The notes: a model not told the origin generated them from the sequence alone. Counted from the stretch's first letter, positions 1 to 8,236 are shown. The stretch: 64,000 nucleotides of DNA from Gammaproteobacteria bacterium (GCA_004298065.1 SCRL01000029.1:28655-92654); one strand, 5' to 3'. A program made the numbers and translations.

Positions 1-442
1 CGAAATGCTGGTAGCCGTAGATCTCGTGCGCCTTGTCGATGAACTCGGGCACGTCCTTCATGGTTGCGATCTCGGCCTGGCGGTGCAATTCCTGGCGGCG
101 CTTGAATTCCGTCAGGCCGAGCCCGTCCTTCTCGGGGTTGCCGAGCTTGCCGAGAAAGCTGGACACCGGCGCGAGGTTGTCCACGGTGATGTTGTTGCGG
201 ATGAAGATCGAGTCGGTGCGCAGCAGCTCGCGCAGGAACGGCACCTGCATCGCCTGGGCCTTGATGTGGTCCAGGATCGGTTCGTCGAGGTAGCGCGTGC
301 CGATGCGGTAGTCGCCCGAGTAGTGAAACCAGTGCTTCCTGCGCAGACGGATCGCCAGCCGCGTCTTGCCCACCCCGGACATGCCGAGGAGGGTGATGGA
401 CTTGTTGGGCCAGGCCTTGAATTCTTTTGCGCTGAGTTTCAC
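1..442 (-). CDS. P-loop ATPase, 3' end cut by window edge
   Basis: The visible 147 codons begin at a GTG at 442, preceded by a good ribosome binding site (GGGAGA). The N-terminus reads KLSAKEFKAWPNKSITLLG and runs straight into a Walker A loop, GMSGVGKT, at about residues 19-26. This places it with small proteobacterial nucleotide-binding proteins of shikimate-kinase-like fold that are usually annotated only as ATPase. The C-terminus lies outside the window, so Walker B and the full length cannot be checked. It is divergent from the YkgJ gene, sharing a short intergenic region. The substrate is unknown. Confidence 0.75.
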   Translation of the reverse strand, partial: MKLSAKEFKAWPNKSITLLGMSGVGKTRLAIRLRRKHWFHYSGDYRIGTRYLDEPILDHIKAQAMQVPFLRELLRTDSIFIRNNITVDNLAPVSSFLGKLGNPEKDGLGLTEFKRRQELHRQAEIATMKDVPEFIDKAHEIYGYQHF

Positions 443-524
443 GGAATTCTCCCGAGCGCCCTATTGTAGTCAAAAACCTCGGCGTTCTGCCGGGCTTTCG
501 CTCGTTTCGGCGGATGCGCGCCGC

Positions 525-530
525 TATAAT
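525..530 (+). promoter_or_regulatory. Candidate -10 box (TATAAT) before the YkgJ gene
   Basis: A consensus TATAAT lies 35 bases upstream of the ATG at 566. No convincing -35 box is seen at 17 bases, so only the -10 is claimed. Confidence 0.35.
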
Positions 531-565
531 GTCGCGCTTTCCGGGACGCCGTCCGCGAGGCCGCC

Positions 566-1009
566 ATGAACACCGTCATCCCCATCCTGCCGCTCGAAAC
601 CGCCGGGGCCAAGTGCACCCGCTGCAAGGGCGCGGTGTGCTGCACCTACCTCACCCAGGAGCTCAAGACGCCGCGCTCGATCGAGGACTTCGACCTGCTG
701 CTGTGGCAGCTCTCGCACCGCGACACCCAGGCGTACAAGGACGAGGACGGCTGGTTCCTGCTGGTGAACAACTCCTGCCGCCACCTGCTCGCGGACGGTA
801 ACTGCGGCATCTACGAACGCCGGCCGCAGGTGTGCCGCGACCACTCGACCGACGACTGCGAGGTCGACGGCCCCGCCGGCGCCGACGACTTCGACCTGTT
901 CTTTCCCGACTACGAAGCGCTCGATGCGTACTGCCGCAAGAAGTTCAAGAATTGGGACGCGCGCTTCGACAAGGGCGAGAAGAAAAAGCGCGCCGCACGC
1001 GCCGCATGA
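566..1009 (+). CDS. YkgJ-family cysteine-cluster protein
   Basis: 147 aa. The protein has the cysteine arrangement of the YkgJ (UPF0153, zinc- or iron-chelating) family: CTRCKGAVCC near residues 17-26, NNSCRHL and GNCGIYERRPQVC in the middle, and DDC further on. The family is thought to coordinate a metal; its biochemical role is not established. The tail is strongly basic (KKFKNWDARFDKGEKKKR). It overlaps the next gene by ATGA (1006-1009), so the two are probably co-translated. Confidence 0.85.
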   Translation: MNTVIPILPLETAGAKCTRCKGAVCCTYLTQELKTPRSIEDFDLLLWQLSHRDTQAYKDEDGWFLLVNNSCRHLLADGNCGIYERRPQVCRDHSTDDCEVDGPAGADDFDLFFPDYEALDAYCRKKFKNWDARFDKGEKKKRAARAA

Positions 1010-1494
1010 AGCGCATCGACCTCGCCGCGCTGCGGGCGCTCGCCGCCGAGGCCGCCGCCAGTCCGCGCCGGCGCAAGAACCTGAACCTGCACGAAACGCT
1101 GGACGATCCGATCCAGCGGCTGTGCAATGCCTTCGAGCCCGGCACCTACCTGCGTCCGCACCGTCATACCGCGGGCGGGGTCTGGGAGCTATTCGCGCTG
1201 CTTACCGGGCGCGCGGCCATGCTGACATTTGATGATGCCGGCCGCGTGACCGGGCGCACCGAACTCGGCGCGGAGGCGAACTACGTGGTCGAAATTGCGC
1301 CCGCGACCTGGCATTCGCTGGTTTCGCTCGCGCCCGGCACGGTGTTGTTCGAGGTCAAGCGCGGGCCGTATCGCCCGACCGGCGAGCACGACTTCGCATC
1401 GTGGGCGCCGAAGGAGGGTGACGCGCGGGCGGGCGCGTTCGTGACGTGGATGGAAAGCGCCATGCCCGGGGCCAGGGCCCCGGCGCCGGTATAA
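1006..1494 (+). CDS. WbuC-type cupin-fold metalloprotein
   Basis: 162 aa, translationally coupled to the preceding YkgJ gene through an ATGA overlap, which fixes the start. The sequence shows the conserved NLHE segment, a cupin motif (GTYLRPHRHT) and a second half with WHSLVSLAPGTVLFEVKRGPY. These are hallmarks of the WbuC cupin family, small beta-barrel metalloproteins often found in polysaccharide loci. The His residues in RPHRH and in TWHS are likely metal ligands. No sugar genes are nearby, so its role here is open. Confidence 0.82.
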   Translation: MKRIDLAALRALAAEAAASPRRRKNLNLHETLDDPIQRLCNAFEPGTYLRPHRHTAGGVWELFALLTGRAAMLTFDDAGRVTGRTELGAEANYVVEIAPATWHSLVSLAPGTVLFEVKRGPYRPTGEHDFASWAPKEGDARAGAFVTWMESAMPGARAPAPV

Positions 1495-1505
1495 CCGCTC
1501 GCGCG

Positions 1506-1532
1506 GGAACTTTTCGTGCGCCGCCGCGTTAA
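1506..1532 (+). promoter_or_regulatory. ECF-type promoter before the sigma factor gene
   Basis: A -35-like GGAAC (1506-1510, followed by TTTTC) is separated by 16 bases from CGTTAA (1527-1532). The same two elements with the same 16-base spacing occur upstream of the porin gene at 3207-3234. The layout resembles classic ECF promoters (GGAAC with a CGT-containing -10). The natural inference is autoregulation by the sigma factor encoded just downstream. Confidence 0.6.
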
Positions 1533-1591
1533 CACGATGTTCAGGCGAAACCGGGGAACGGCCCCGGTACGGCGAAAAGGCGGCATCTGGC

Positions 1592-2224
1592 ATGCAAGGC
1601 ATCAACGCAGTGTCCGGCACGGCATCGATCTGGATCGGGGCGCCCTGGTGTCGTCCGGTCTCGCCGTCCATGCGTGAGCTGCCCGACCACGAGTGCGTCG
1701 CGCTCTACCAGCGGGGTAACCGTGACGCCTTCGAGGAACTGGTGCGGCGCTACCAGGACCGCGTCTACCGCTTCATCCTGCGCATGGTCGGCTCGCGCGA
1801 AGAGGCGCTGGAACTGACCCAGGACACGCTGCTCAAGGCGTTCCAGAACCTGCGGCAGTGGCGCCCCGAGGCGCTGTTTCGCACCTGGCTGTTCCAGATC
1901 GCCAGCAACACCGCGATCGACAGCCTGCGCCGCCGCAAGCACATGGAATATCTTCCGATCGACGTGAACGACGAACTGGTCGATCCCGGTGCCGGGCCGG
2001 AGCGGCTGCTGCAGCTGAGCCAGCGCTGCCGCAATCTCGAGGAGGCGCTGGCCAAGTTGCCGCACGATTTCCGCCAGGCCTTGCTATTGCGCGAGTTTGA
2101 GGACATGCCCTACAGTGAAATCGCGCTGGCCCTGGGCATCAACGAAGGAACGGTGAAGTCGCGCCTGGCCCGGGCCCGGGCCATGCTGCTGGCGCTGTGC
2201 CGGCAGAACGAGGGAACGGCGTGA
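1592..2224 (+). CDS. ECF-family RNA polymerase sigma factor
   Basis: 210 aa as called. Region 2 spans AFEELVRRYQDRVYRFIL to LFRTWLFQIASNTAIDSLRRR, and region 4 contains the helix-turn-helix YSEIALALGINEGTVKSRLARAR. This is a group 4 sigma-70 protein of RpoE-like type. The first 26 residues look non-conserved and a start at 1670 (MRELPDHECV) would fit the family better, but neither site has a strong ribosome binding site. The next two genes encode a zinc-finger anti-sigma candidate and a metal-sensor-like protein, a typical sigma/anti-sigma operon. Confidence 0.9.
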   Translation: MQGINAVSGTASIWIGAPWCRPVSPSMRELPDHECVALYQRGNRDAFEELVRRYQDRVYRFILRMVGSREEALELTQDTLLKAFQNLRQWRPEALFRTWLFQIASNTAIDSLRRRKHMEYLPIDVNDELVDPGAGPERLLQLSQRCRNLEEALAKLPHDFRQALLLREFEDMPYSEIALALGINEGTVKSRLARARAMLLALCRQNEGTA

Positions 2225-2256
2225 CGCCGCGCATGACTATTATGGAGACCCCGAAC

Positions 2257-2700
2257 ATGAACACCGATTGCCCGAGGAGTGCCGACCTGTCCGCCTACCT
2301 CGACGGCGAGCTGCCGGCGCCGGCGCGCGCCGCGCTCGAGACGCACCTGCGCGGCTGCGGCGTCTGCGACGAACACCTCGTCGCGCTCACCGGGCTGCGC
2401 CGCGGCGTGACCGCGCTCGGCCAGGAAACCGTGGGCTTCGACCTGGCGCCGCGCCTGCGCCAACGCCTGGGCGCAACGCCGGCGCCGGCGTTGCCGTGGT
2501 GGCCGCGTCCATGGGGCTGGCTGCCGCTGTCGTTCGCCGCCACCGCCACCGTGGTTATCGGCGTGTTCCTCGGCAGCCAGCTGGTGCGCACCACCGGCAC
2601 TACGGATTCCTCGGCGCCGGCGATGGCGCTGTTCGACCCGATCCCGCCGGGCGGCATCTGCCTCAGCGCGCGGCCGTGCCACCTGCAGGGGAAGAGCTGA
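2257..2700 (+). CDS. Zinc-finger anti-sigma factor, membrane anchored
   Basis: 147 aa. The N-terminal domain has the ZAS/zf-HC2 signature, with H and two C in HLRGCGVC (HxxxCxxC) around residues 31-38 after a DLSAYLDGELP helix. This is followed by one transmembrane segment (WLPLSFAATATVVIGVFLGSQ). The domain is expected to hold the upstream sigma factor inactive at the membrane. The ATG at 2257 is chosen because GGAG lies 9 bases before it; ATGs at 2233 and 2242 are in frame but poorly placed. It overlaps the next start by one base. Confidence 0.85.
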   Translation: MNTDCPRSADLSAYLDGELPAPARAALETHLRGCGVCDEHLVALTGLRRGVTALGQETVGFDLAPRLRQRLGATPAPALPWWPRPWGWLPLSFAATATVVIGVFLGSQLVRTTGTTDSSAPAMALFDPIPPGGICLSARPCHLQGKS

Positions 2701-3137
2701 TGAAACGCTGGCTTGTCGTGTTGCTCGGCTTGTCGCTGCTGCTCAACCTCGGCGTGCTCGTCGCGGTTGGCTACCATACGTTGCGCGCCGAGCCCCCGCA
2801 CCTCGAGGACTACCTCAAGCTCTCGGAGCCGCAGCGCCGGCAGTGGCACGAGATGGAGCACGGCTTCATGCAGGAGCTGAACAGCGCCTGGGGCGACATC
2901 CGCGCGCACCGCGAGCGCATGATCCGCCAGATTTTCTCCGGGCGCCCGGACGCCGCCGTCATCGAGGCCGAACGCGCCGCGATCTCGCGCCTGCAGGAGC
3001 AGCAGCAGCGCCGCGTGATCGAGCAGCTCATGGCCGAGCGCAACATGCTCGATCCCGCGCAGCGCGCCGCGCTGGCGGAGCTGTTGCTGCGCCAGGAGCC
3101 GCCCGGCACGCTCGAAGAGCGCCTGCACGGAAAGTAA
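2700..3137 (+). CDS. Periplasmic heavy-metal sensor-like protein (CnrX/ZraP/Spy type)
   Basis: 145 aa. An N-terminal membrane segment (WLVVLLGLSLLLNLGVLVAV) is followed by a long helical, Gln/Arg/Glu-rich domain without Cys. This is the architecture of the Metal_resist family, which includes CnrX, ZraP and CpxP/Spy-like proteins. In CnrX systems such a protein passes a metal or envelope signal to the anti-sigma factor. Position in the same operon as a sigma and anti-sigma factor supports a similar sensing role. The inducing signal cannot be read from sequence. Confidence 0.75.
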   Translation: MKRWLVVLLGLSLLLNLGVLVAVGYHTLRAEPPHLEDYLKLSEPQRRQWHEMEHGFMQELNSAWGDIRAHRERMIRQIFSGRPDAAVIEAERAAISRLQEQQQRRVIEQLMAERNMLDPAQRAALAELLLRQEPPGTLEERLHGK

Positions 3138-3143
3138 TCCCCC

Positions 3144-3164
3144 CGCCCGGCCGCGCGCCGGGCG
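3144..3164 (+). terminator. Possible terminator of the sigma-factor operon
   Basis: A 7-bp stem (CGCCCGG / CCGGGCG, loop of 7) is followed by only a short TTTC. It is weak, but it lies just after the last operon gene and before the next promoter. Confidence 0.4.
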
Positions 3165-3206
3165 TTTCATCCCCATCGTGACCCCGCCGCCGTCTGCGCC
3201 GGCGCG

Positions 3207-3234
3207 GGAACATTTCCTGAATTCCTCCGTTTAA
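3207..3234 (+). promoter_or_regulatory. Second ECF-type promoter, before the porin gene
   Basis: GGAAC (3207-3211, followed by ATTTC) and CGTTTAA (3228-3234) are separated by 16 bases. They match the elements at 1506-1532, including the shared GCGCGG just before GGAAC. This points to control of the porin, and perhaps of the sox genes after it, by the adjacent ECF sigma factor. Confidence 0.6.
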
Positions 3235-3340
3235 GTCTCCAGTGCGCTGTACGAACGCCCGCCACCGCGCGGGCGCCGCTGCCTCCCGGCACCGGGTCGT
3301 CAGTGCGCACCATCAAAAAACCGGAGCCAGAGGAGGAAAC

Positions 3341-4768
3341 ATGTCGCTCAAGAAGACCCTGATCAGCGCCGCCTGCGCCGCGATGGCGGGCGCCGCTGTC
3401 CCGAGCCAGGCCGCAAGCTGGACCATGATGGAGGGCGCCGAACCGCCCGACAGCACCCACAAGCTCTTCGGCGCGGTGCAGATCGTCTACGAGAACCACT
3501 TCGGTTGCGAGCGCATGGACGGCTTGCAGGGCGCGACCACGCACGCGCTTAATAACGGCCTGTTCAACAACCAGTGCCGCTCCGGCCCGGAACTGCGCGA
3601 CCAGAAGGCCGATTTCTACGTGCCGAACCTGATGGTGGGCGCGCGCGGCAACTTCCTGCCCGGGCGCGTGAACTATTTCGTGACCCTGAACGCCGGCGAC
3701 AACCTCGCCAACTACAAGACCTTCAAGACCTCGCGCGAGCACACCGCGACGTTCACCGACGCCAGCGTCACCCTGAGCTACATCCCGGGCGTGCGCGTGC
3801 GCCTCGGGCGCTTCAAGAAACCCGGCCCGGAGGAGCTCTACCAGGGCCTGGACGCGACCGACTACATCTTCATGACCGACTTCGTGAACCGCGTGCAGGT
3901 CGAGCGCTTTATCGAGGGCAACGCCAAGGGCACGGCCGCCATCAGCGGCCAGGGCTATTCGGGCAACATCAAGAAGTACGCGGACGACGCCGACGTCGGA
4001 CGCGACACCGGCGTGCAGTTCTTCGACGCCTTCAAGCGCGACAAGTGGACCCACAGCTACGCGGTGATGCTGGCCGAGGGCGAGGGCGTGCACGGCTTCG
4101 ACCTCAACAGCGGCCACGACACCAACCTCTACTGGGCCTCGGAGTACGACCTGCCGGGCGGCAAGGGCGCGCTCAAGCACGGCGTGAAGCTCTTCGGCTG
4201 GCACCAGAGCGGCAAGCGCAACTTCATCATCGACAGCGCCGGCACCAAGAGCCAGGACTTCGACAAGATCCGCTACGGCATCGGCGCCAAGGCGCTCGGC
4301 CCGATCTTCGGCGAGAACCGCGGCATCCACCGTCTCGGCTTCGAGCTGATGTACGCCGAGGGCATGATCTTCCACACCCCCGCGGGCAACATCAGCGATG
4401 CGCCGTTCGGCGGTTGGGTGCAGGTGGCGGCCGAGCGCGAGAACCAGTCGCGCGGCATCACGCTCGACTACGGCTATTACCTCAACAAGCACTGGCAGTT
4501 CGACGCGCGCTGGTCGCGCCACGACCTGCTCTACAAGTCGCTCGGCACCAGCACCTGGGGCCCGGCCGACCGGCGTGAGCTGGAGTTTCTCACGCTCGGT
4601 GCAACTTACCACTTCACGCCGGACACGCGCCTGACGTTCAACTACGAGTACCGCCACGTCACCGCGCCCGACCAGACCACGAGCACGGCGGCCAACGCCA
4701 ACAACGCCTATGTCGTGACCGGCTCGGTGGGCGATCACCTCGGCCTGCGGCTGACGCACAAGTTCTGA
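3341..4768 (+). CDS. Porin-like outer-membrane beta-barrel protein
   Basis: 475 aa. It has a clear signal peptide (start MSLKKTLISAACAAMAGAAV, cleavage after SQAAS), a long series of amphipathic strands and a C-terminal Phe (LRLTHKF), the usual outer-membrane barrel ending. The ATG at 3341 follows a perfect AGGAGG; the upstream in-frame extension is discarded. It sits 97 bp before soxX under its own ECF-type promoter. It resembles phosphate-selective-porin-like proteins in general form, but the substrate is unknown. Passage of a sulfur compound or anion is an inference from context. Confidence 0.82.
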   Translation: MSLKKTLISAACAAMAGAAVPSQAASWTMMEGAEPPDSTHKLFGAVQIVYENHFGCERMDGLQGATTHALNNGLFNNQCRSGPELRDQKADFYVPNLMVGARGNFLPGRVNYFVTLNAGDNLANYKTFKTSREHTATFTDASVTLSYIPGVRVRLGRFKKPGPEELYQGLDATDYIFMTDFVNRVQVERFIEGNAKGTAAISGQGYSGNIKKYADDADVGRDTGVQFFDAFKRDKWTHSYAVMLAEGEGVHGFDLNSGHDTNLYWASEYDLPGGKGALKHGVKLFGWHQSGKRNFIIDSAGTKSQDFDKIRYGIGAKALGPIFGENRGIHRLGFELMYAEGMIFHTPAGNISDAPFGGWVQVAAERENQSRGITLDYGYYLNKHWQFDARWSRHDLLYKSLGTSTWGPADRRELEFLTLGATYHFTPDTRLTFNYEYRHVTAPDQTTSTAANANNAYVVTGSVGDHLGLRLTHKF

Positions 4769-4865
4769 CGGGTTCGGGTCGCGCAATGTGCACCGCGTTT
4801 ATCGCTCCTCCTCCACGCGGACACGCTGCGCGACCCGGTTTAACGGGACGACACGGGAACCTGAC

Positions 4866-5354
4866 ATGTCACAGCCAAACGCATTCTCGGCATCGCGCCG
4901 GACGCTCGCGCCGCTCCTGATGGCGCTCGCGCTCGCCGGCTGCGCCGGCGGCCCCGGCCCGAAGCCGGGAGCCGGCGGACCCAATTACGCCGCCTGGCCC
5001 TGTCTCGGCACGAGCCTGCCCTGCGGCGCCGTGGCCACGCGCACGCCGCAGCAGAAAACGCTCGACGGCGCGCTCAACGGCGACCCGGCGCGCGGCCAGA
5101 AGATCGCGGAGGCGCGCAACAAGGGCAACTGCCTCGCGTGCCACGTGCTCAAGGACGGCGCCCAGCCCGGCAGCCGCGGGCCGGACCTGAGCCGCTACGG
5201 GGCCGGCAAGCGCAGCGACGCCGAGACCTACGCCCTGGTCCACGACATGCGCGCACGCAATCCGGACACGGTCATGCCGCCGTTCGGCACCAATGCCATC
5301 CTCACCGAGCAGGAGCTGCGCGACGTCGTGGCCTACCTGCAGGCGTCGAAATAG
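4866..5354 (+). CDS. soxX: Sulfur-oxidation cytochrome c, SoxX
   Basis: 162 aa. The N-terminus ends in a lipobox-like LALAGCAGG, so the mature protein may be a lipoprotein. One haem-binding motif is present, C89-L-A-C92-H93, and the likely distal Met lies in DTVMPPFGTN, both as in SoxX. SoxX pairs with SoxA to form the SoxXA cytochrome, which joins thiosulfate to the carrier SoxYZ in the periplasm. soxA begins 11 bp downstream. The lipid anchor is not universal for SoxX and is worth noting. Confidence 0.9.
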   Translation: MSQPNAFSASRRTLAPLLMALALAGCAGGPGPKPGAGGPNYAAWPCLGTSLPCGAVATRTPQQKTLDGALNGDPARGQKIAEARNKGNCLACHVLKDGAQPGSRGPDLSRYGAGKRSDAETYALVHDMRARNPDTVMPPFGTNAILTEQELRDVVAYLQASK

Positions 5355-5364
5355 GAGACGCGCC

Positions 5365-6279
5365 ATGACCCTCACCCGTACGCTTCGCCGCACGCTCGCC
5401 GCCGCGCTGCTCGCCGGCGCCGGCCTTGGCGCCGCCGCCGCGGCCGAGGTCTACCGCGAGCACCATCCGCGCGCCGCCATCGACCCGGCCCAGGGCGCGG
5501 CCGGCGATTTTTCCGGCACCTACGGCTTCTGGAAGGACGCCGCCGCGCTCGAGCGCCACCGCGACTGGGCCGGCAGCACCGACCCGAATGCGTGGAAGCT
5601 CAACTGGAAGTATCCCGATCTCGTGGACAGCGGTGACGTGCACGCCGGCCACGTGGCGGTGGACGAGGGCGAGCGCTTTGTGCGCCGTGCCGCCGCACGC
5701 GAGCCCGGCTTTCTCGCCTGCCTCGGCGAGGGCAGGAACGAGCTCAAGGGCGTCGCCGCCGGTTATCCCAAGTACGACGCGAAACTCAAGAAGCTGATGA
5801 CCGTCGAGGCGCGCGTCGAGCACTGCGCCAAGGCCGAGCTGTGGGACGACGTCCGCCAGGGCTCGCCGCTCAACACCAAGATCGCGGCGTACGTGAAGTC
5901 GCAGAGCGCGGGCCTGCCGATCCGGGTGGATCTGTCCGCGGCGCCGGTGATGGCGGCGTACCGCCGCGGCGAGCAGCTGTTCTACACCAAGGTCGGGCAG
6001 CTCAATTTCGCCTGCGCCTCGTGCCACACGCCGGGCAGCATCATGGGCCACAAGCTGCGCGGCGAGGTGCCGACCACGCCGTTCGGCGACGCCGCGCACT
6101 TCCCGACCTACCGCACGCCGGTGGGCGAGGTGGAGTCGCTGCACCAGCGCTTCGGCCGCTGCCTGAACCAGATGCGCGCCCAGCCGCTCAAGCCCGGCGA
6201 CCCGGCGTACGTGGATCTCGAGGTGTTCTACACCGTGCTTTCCAACGGCTATCCCATCACCGTGCCGTCGATCCGCTGA
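5365..6279 (+). CDS. soxA: Sulfur-oxidation cytochrome c, SoxA (single-haem type)
   Basis: 304 aa with a signal peptide (AAAAAEV). One CxxCH is visible, C217-A-S-C220-H221, and the catalytic cysteine that carries the persulfide ligand is C266 in RFGRCLNQM. The N-terminal half has two isolated cysteines (FLACLGEG and RVEHCAK) where dihaem SoxA proteins have a second CxxCH. This makes it a monohaem SoxA, probably with a disulfide there. AGGAGA precedes the ATG. It lies directly between soxX and soxY. Confidence 0.93.
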   Translation: MTLTRTLRRTLAAALLAGAGLGAAAAAEVYREHHPRAAIDPAQGAAGDFSGTYGFWKDAAALERHRDWAGSTDPNAWKLNWKYPDLVDSGDVHAGHVAVDEGERFVRRAAAREPGFLACLGEGRNELKGVAAGYPKYDAKLKKLMTVEARVEHCAKAELWDDVRQGSPLNTKIAAYVKSQSAGLPIRVDLSAAPVMAAYRRGEQLFYTKVGQLNFACASCHTPGSIMGHKLRGEVPTTPFGDAAHFPTYRTPVGEVESLHQRFGRCLNQMRAQPLKPGDPAYVDLEVFYTVLSNGYPITVPSIR

Positions 6280-6319
6280 CGCGGCGGCGCACAACGATTC
6301 GATGAACGAGGTAACAGAC

Positions 6320-6790
6320 GTGAACACACAACGCAGGACCTTTCTCCGCACCACCGCCGGCGCCGGCCTGATCGCCGCCGCGGCCGTTGCCGGGCTGCTC
6401 AAGCCCGCGCGCGTGCTCGCCGCCGGCTGGGACAAGGCGGCATTCGAGGCCAAGGGCGTACCCGAGGCGCTCAAGGCGCTCGGCGCGGGCGCGGCCGAGC
6501 CGAGCAAGCAGGTCGTCATCAAGGCCCCGGACGCGGCCGAGAACGGCGCGGTGGTGCCGGTGGAGGTGACAAGCCAGCTCCCGAACACCGAGGCGATCCT
6601 GGTGCTGGCGGAGAAGAACACCACGCCGCTGGTGGCGAACTTCGAGCTGGCGAACGGCGCCGAGCCCTACGTCGCGACGCGCATCAAGATGATCCAGAGC
6701 TCGGCGGTGCGCGCCGTGGTGCGCGCCGGCGGCAAGTATTACAGCGCGAGCAAAGAGATCCGGGTCACGATCGGCGGCTGCGGCGGCTGA
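6320..6790 (+). CDS. soxY: Sulfur carrier subunit SoxY
   Basis: 156 aa. A twin-arginine signal (QRRTFLRTT followed by a hydrophobic stretch) directs folded export. The C-terminus is the canonical swinging arm GGCGG, with Cys154 as the sulfur-substrate carrier. GTG at 6320 is preferred over ATG at 6302 because GAGGTAAC sits 4 bases before it. The same GAGGTAAC sits 4 bases before the ATG of soxZ, so the two starts share a translation signal. The product forms the SoxYZ heterodimer. Confidence 0.92.
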   Translation: MNTQRRTFLRTTAGAGLIAAAAVAGLLKPARVLAAGWDKAAFEAKGVPEALKALGAGAAEPSKQVVIKAPDAAENGAVVPVEVTSQLPNTEAILVLAEKNTTPLVANFELANGAEPYVATRIKMIQSSAVRAVVRAGGKYYSASKEIRVTIGGCGG

Positions 6791-6824
6791 ACGCGCGCCC
6801 ACCGCCACACACGAGGTAACGAAC

Positions 6825-7139
6825 ATGGCAGAACCGATGAAAATTCGCACCCAACTCAACGGTGACGTCGCCGACATCCGGGTGGCGATGATGCACATCA
6901 TGGAGACCGGCCAGCGCAAGGACCCGCGCACCGCCGAGGTCATCCCGGCGCACTACATCCAGCAGGTCCAGGCCACGGTGAACGGCAAGACCGTGCTTTC
7001 GGCCCAGTGGGGGCCGGCGGTGTCGAAGAACCCGTTCCTGGGTTTTCGCGTGCGCGGGGTCAAGGCCGGCGACAAGCTGGTCGTGAGCTGGGAAGACAAC
7101 AAGGGCGAACGCAACAGCGCCGAAGCGGTCGTGAAGTGA
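6825..7139 (+). CDS. soxZ: Sulfur carrier subunit SoxZ
   Basis: 104 aa, the usual length. It has the immunoglobulin-like SoxZ fold with conserved segments IRVAMMHIMETGQRKD, PAHYIQQVQATVNGK and KNPFLGFRV. It has no signal peptide, consistent with export as a complex with SoxY through the Tat route. It is preceded by GAGGTAAC and lies 34 bp after soxY. Confidence 0.95.
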   Translation: MAEPMKIRTQLNGDVADIRVAMMHIMETGQRKDPRTAEVIPAHYIQQVQATVNGKTVLSAQWGPAVSKNPFLGFRVRGVKAGDKLVVSWEDNKGERNSAEAVVK

Positions 7140-7164
7140 CGCGACGGACAACGAAGGAGTCGAC

Positions 7165-7677
7165 ATGAATACGAAGTTTCTCTCCGGCCTGACCGCCGTC
7201 GCGCTCGCGGCGCTGCTGGCGCTGCCCGCGCCCGGTCGCGCCGATGGCTCGAAGAAGGATGCGCCCGCCGCCGACCCGGACCGGCGCCTGGCGCTCAAGC
7301 TGCTGCCGCACGAGCGCGACCTGGTGCTGCAGGAGATGCGCAATTTCCTCACCGTGCTCCAGACCATCATGGACGCACTGCTGCGCAACGACATGGCCAC
7401 GGTCGCCAAGGCCGCGCGCACCATGGGCAGCGGTGCGGCCAACGAGATCCCGCCGGAGACGGTGGCCAAGCTGCCGGACAACTTCAAACAGATGGCCGGC
7501 ACGGTGCACATGGCGTTCGACACCATCGCGCTCGACGCCGAGGCATTGGGCGATACCAACCACACGCTGGGACAGCTGAACGGCATGCTGCAGACCTGCA
7601 ATGCCTGCCACAGCACTTACCAGGTGCACATGGTCCAGCCCAGGCGCGCCGCGGCGCCCAAGAAGGACGGCCGCTGA
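7165..7677 (+). CDS. Cytochrome c'-like monohaem protein
   Basis: 170 aa with a signal peptide ending near GRADG. The body is predicted to be all-helical, and the only haem motif (CNACH) lies near the C-terminus. This is the arrangement of the c'/c-556 four-helix-bundle cytochromes. It follows soxZ by 25 bp after a GAAGGAG ribosome binding site and is probably in the same operon, so it could take electrons from SoxXA/SoxYZ chemistry. A second protein of this class is encoded at 9057-9653. Confidence 0.8.
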   Translation: MNTKFLSGLTAVALAALLALPAPGRADGSKKDAPAADPDRRLALKLLPHERDLVLQEMRNFLTVLQTIMDALLRNDMATVAKAARTMGSGAANEIPPETVAKLPDNFKQMAGTVHMAFDTIALDAEALGDTNHTLGQLNGMLQTCNACHSTYQVHMVQPRRAAAPKKDGR

Positions 7678-7715
7678 CGCGGCCACGGTTCAACCTGATT
7701 CGACGAGTGACGTAC

Positions 7716-8216
7716 ATGACAAGCAACTCCGGCAATTCCCTGGTTCTGGGCCTGTTTCTCGTGTTCGGCTGGCTGCACGCGCCGGCGGCACTGGCGGCGG
7801 ACGATCACGCCGCCACGCACCGGCACGACGCCCACGCCGCGCCCAAGGGGATCACGCTCAACAACGGCAAGAAATGGAACACCGACGAACCGCTGCGCCG
7901 CGGCATGGGCAACATCCGCGCGCTCGTCGAACACCATCACCATGCGACCCACGGCGGAAAGCCCGCGGCCGCGACGTACGACAAACTGGCCAAGGGTATC
8001 CACACCGAGACGACGTACATCTTCCAGAACTGCAAGCTCGACAAGCAGGCCGACGAGGTGCTGCACGTGATCCTCACCGAGGTGCTGGGCGGGGCGGCGG
8101 CGATCGAGGGCAAGCAGAAGGGCGCGAGCCGCGACCAGGGCGTGGCCCGGGTCGTCGGCGCGCTGAACGACTACGGCCGCACCTTCAACCATCCCGGCTG
8201 GAAGCCGGTGCAGTGA
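7716..8216 (+). CDS. His-rich periplasmic protein of unknown function
   Basis: 166 aa with a signal peptide (hydrophobic core LVLGLFLVFGWL, cleavage near ALAADD). The mature N-terminus is crowded with His (DDHAATHRHDAHAA), and HHHH occurs again in the middle. It looks helical and contains one Cys. The segment GKKWNTDEPLRRGMGNIR is also found in poorly characterised periplasmic proteins of respiratory gene neighbourhoods. The ATG at 7716 is used; a GTG at 7707 is in frame. Position within the sox block suggests a metal-binding or respiratory accessory role, which is inference. Confidence 0.6.
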   Translation: MTSNSGNSLVLGLFLVFGWLHAPAALAADDHAATHRHDAHAAPKGITLNNGKKWNTDEPLRRGMGNIRALVEHHHHATHGGKPAAATYDKLAKGIHTETTYIFQNCKLDKQADEVLHVILTEVLGGAAAIEGKQKGASRDQGVARVVGALNDYGRTFNHPGWKPVQ

Positions 8217-8236
8217 CCGCGTGACCGGACGCATCC

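Noticed and set aside
3167..4786. Long minus-strand reading frame of 539 codons opposite the porin
   Set aside because: It is an antisense shadow of a GC-rich gene. The plus strand has a signal peptide, AGGAGG and a barrel end; the minus frame has none.
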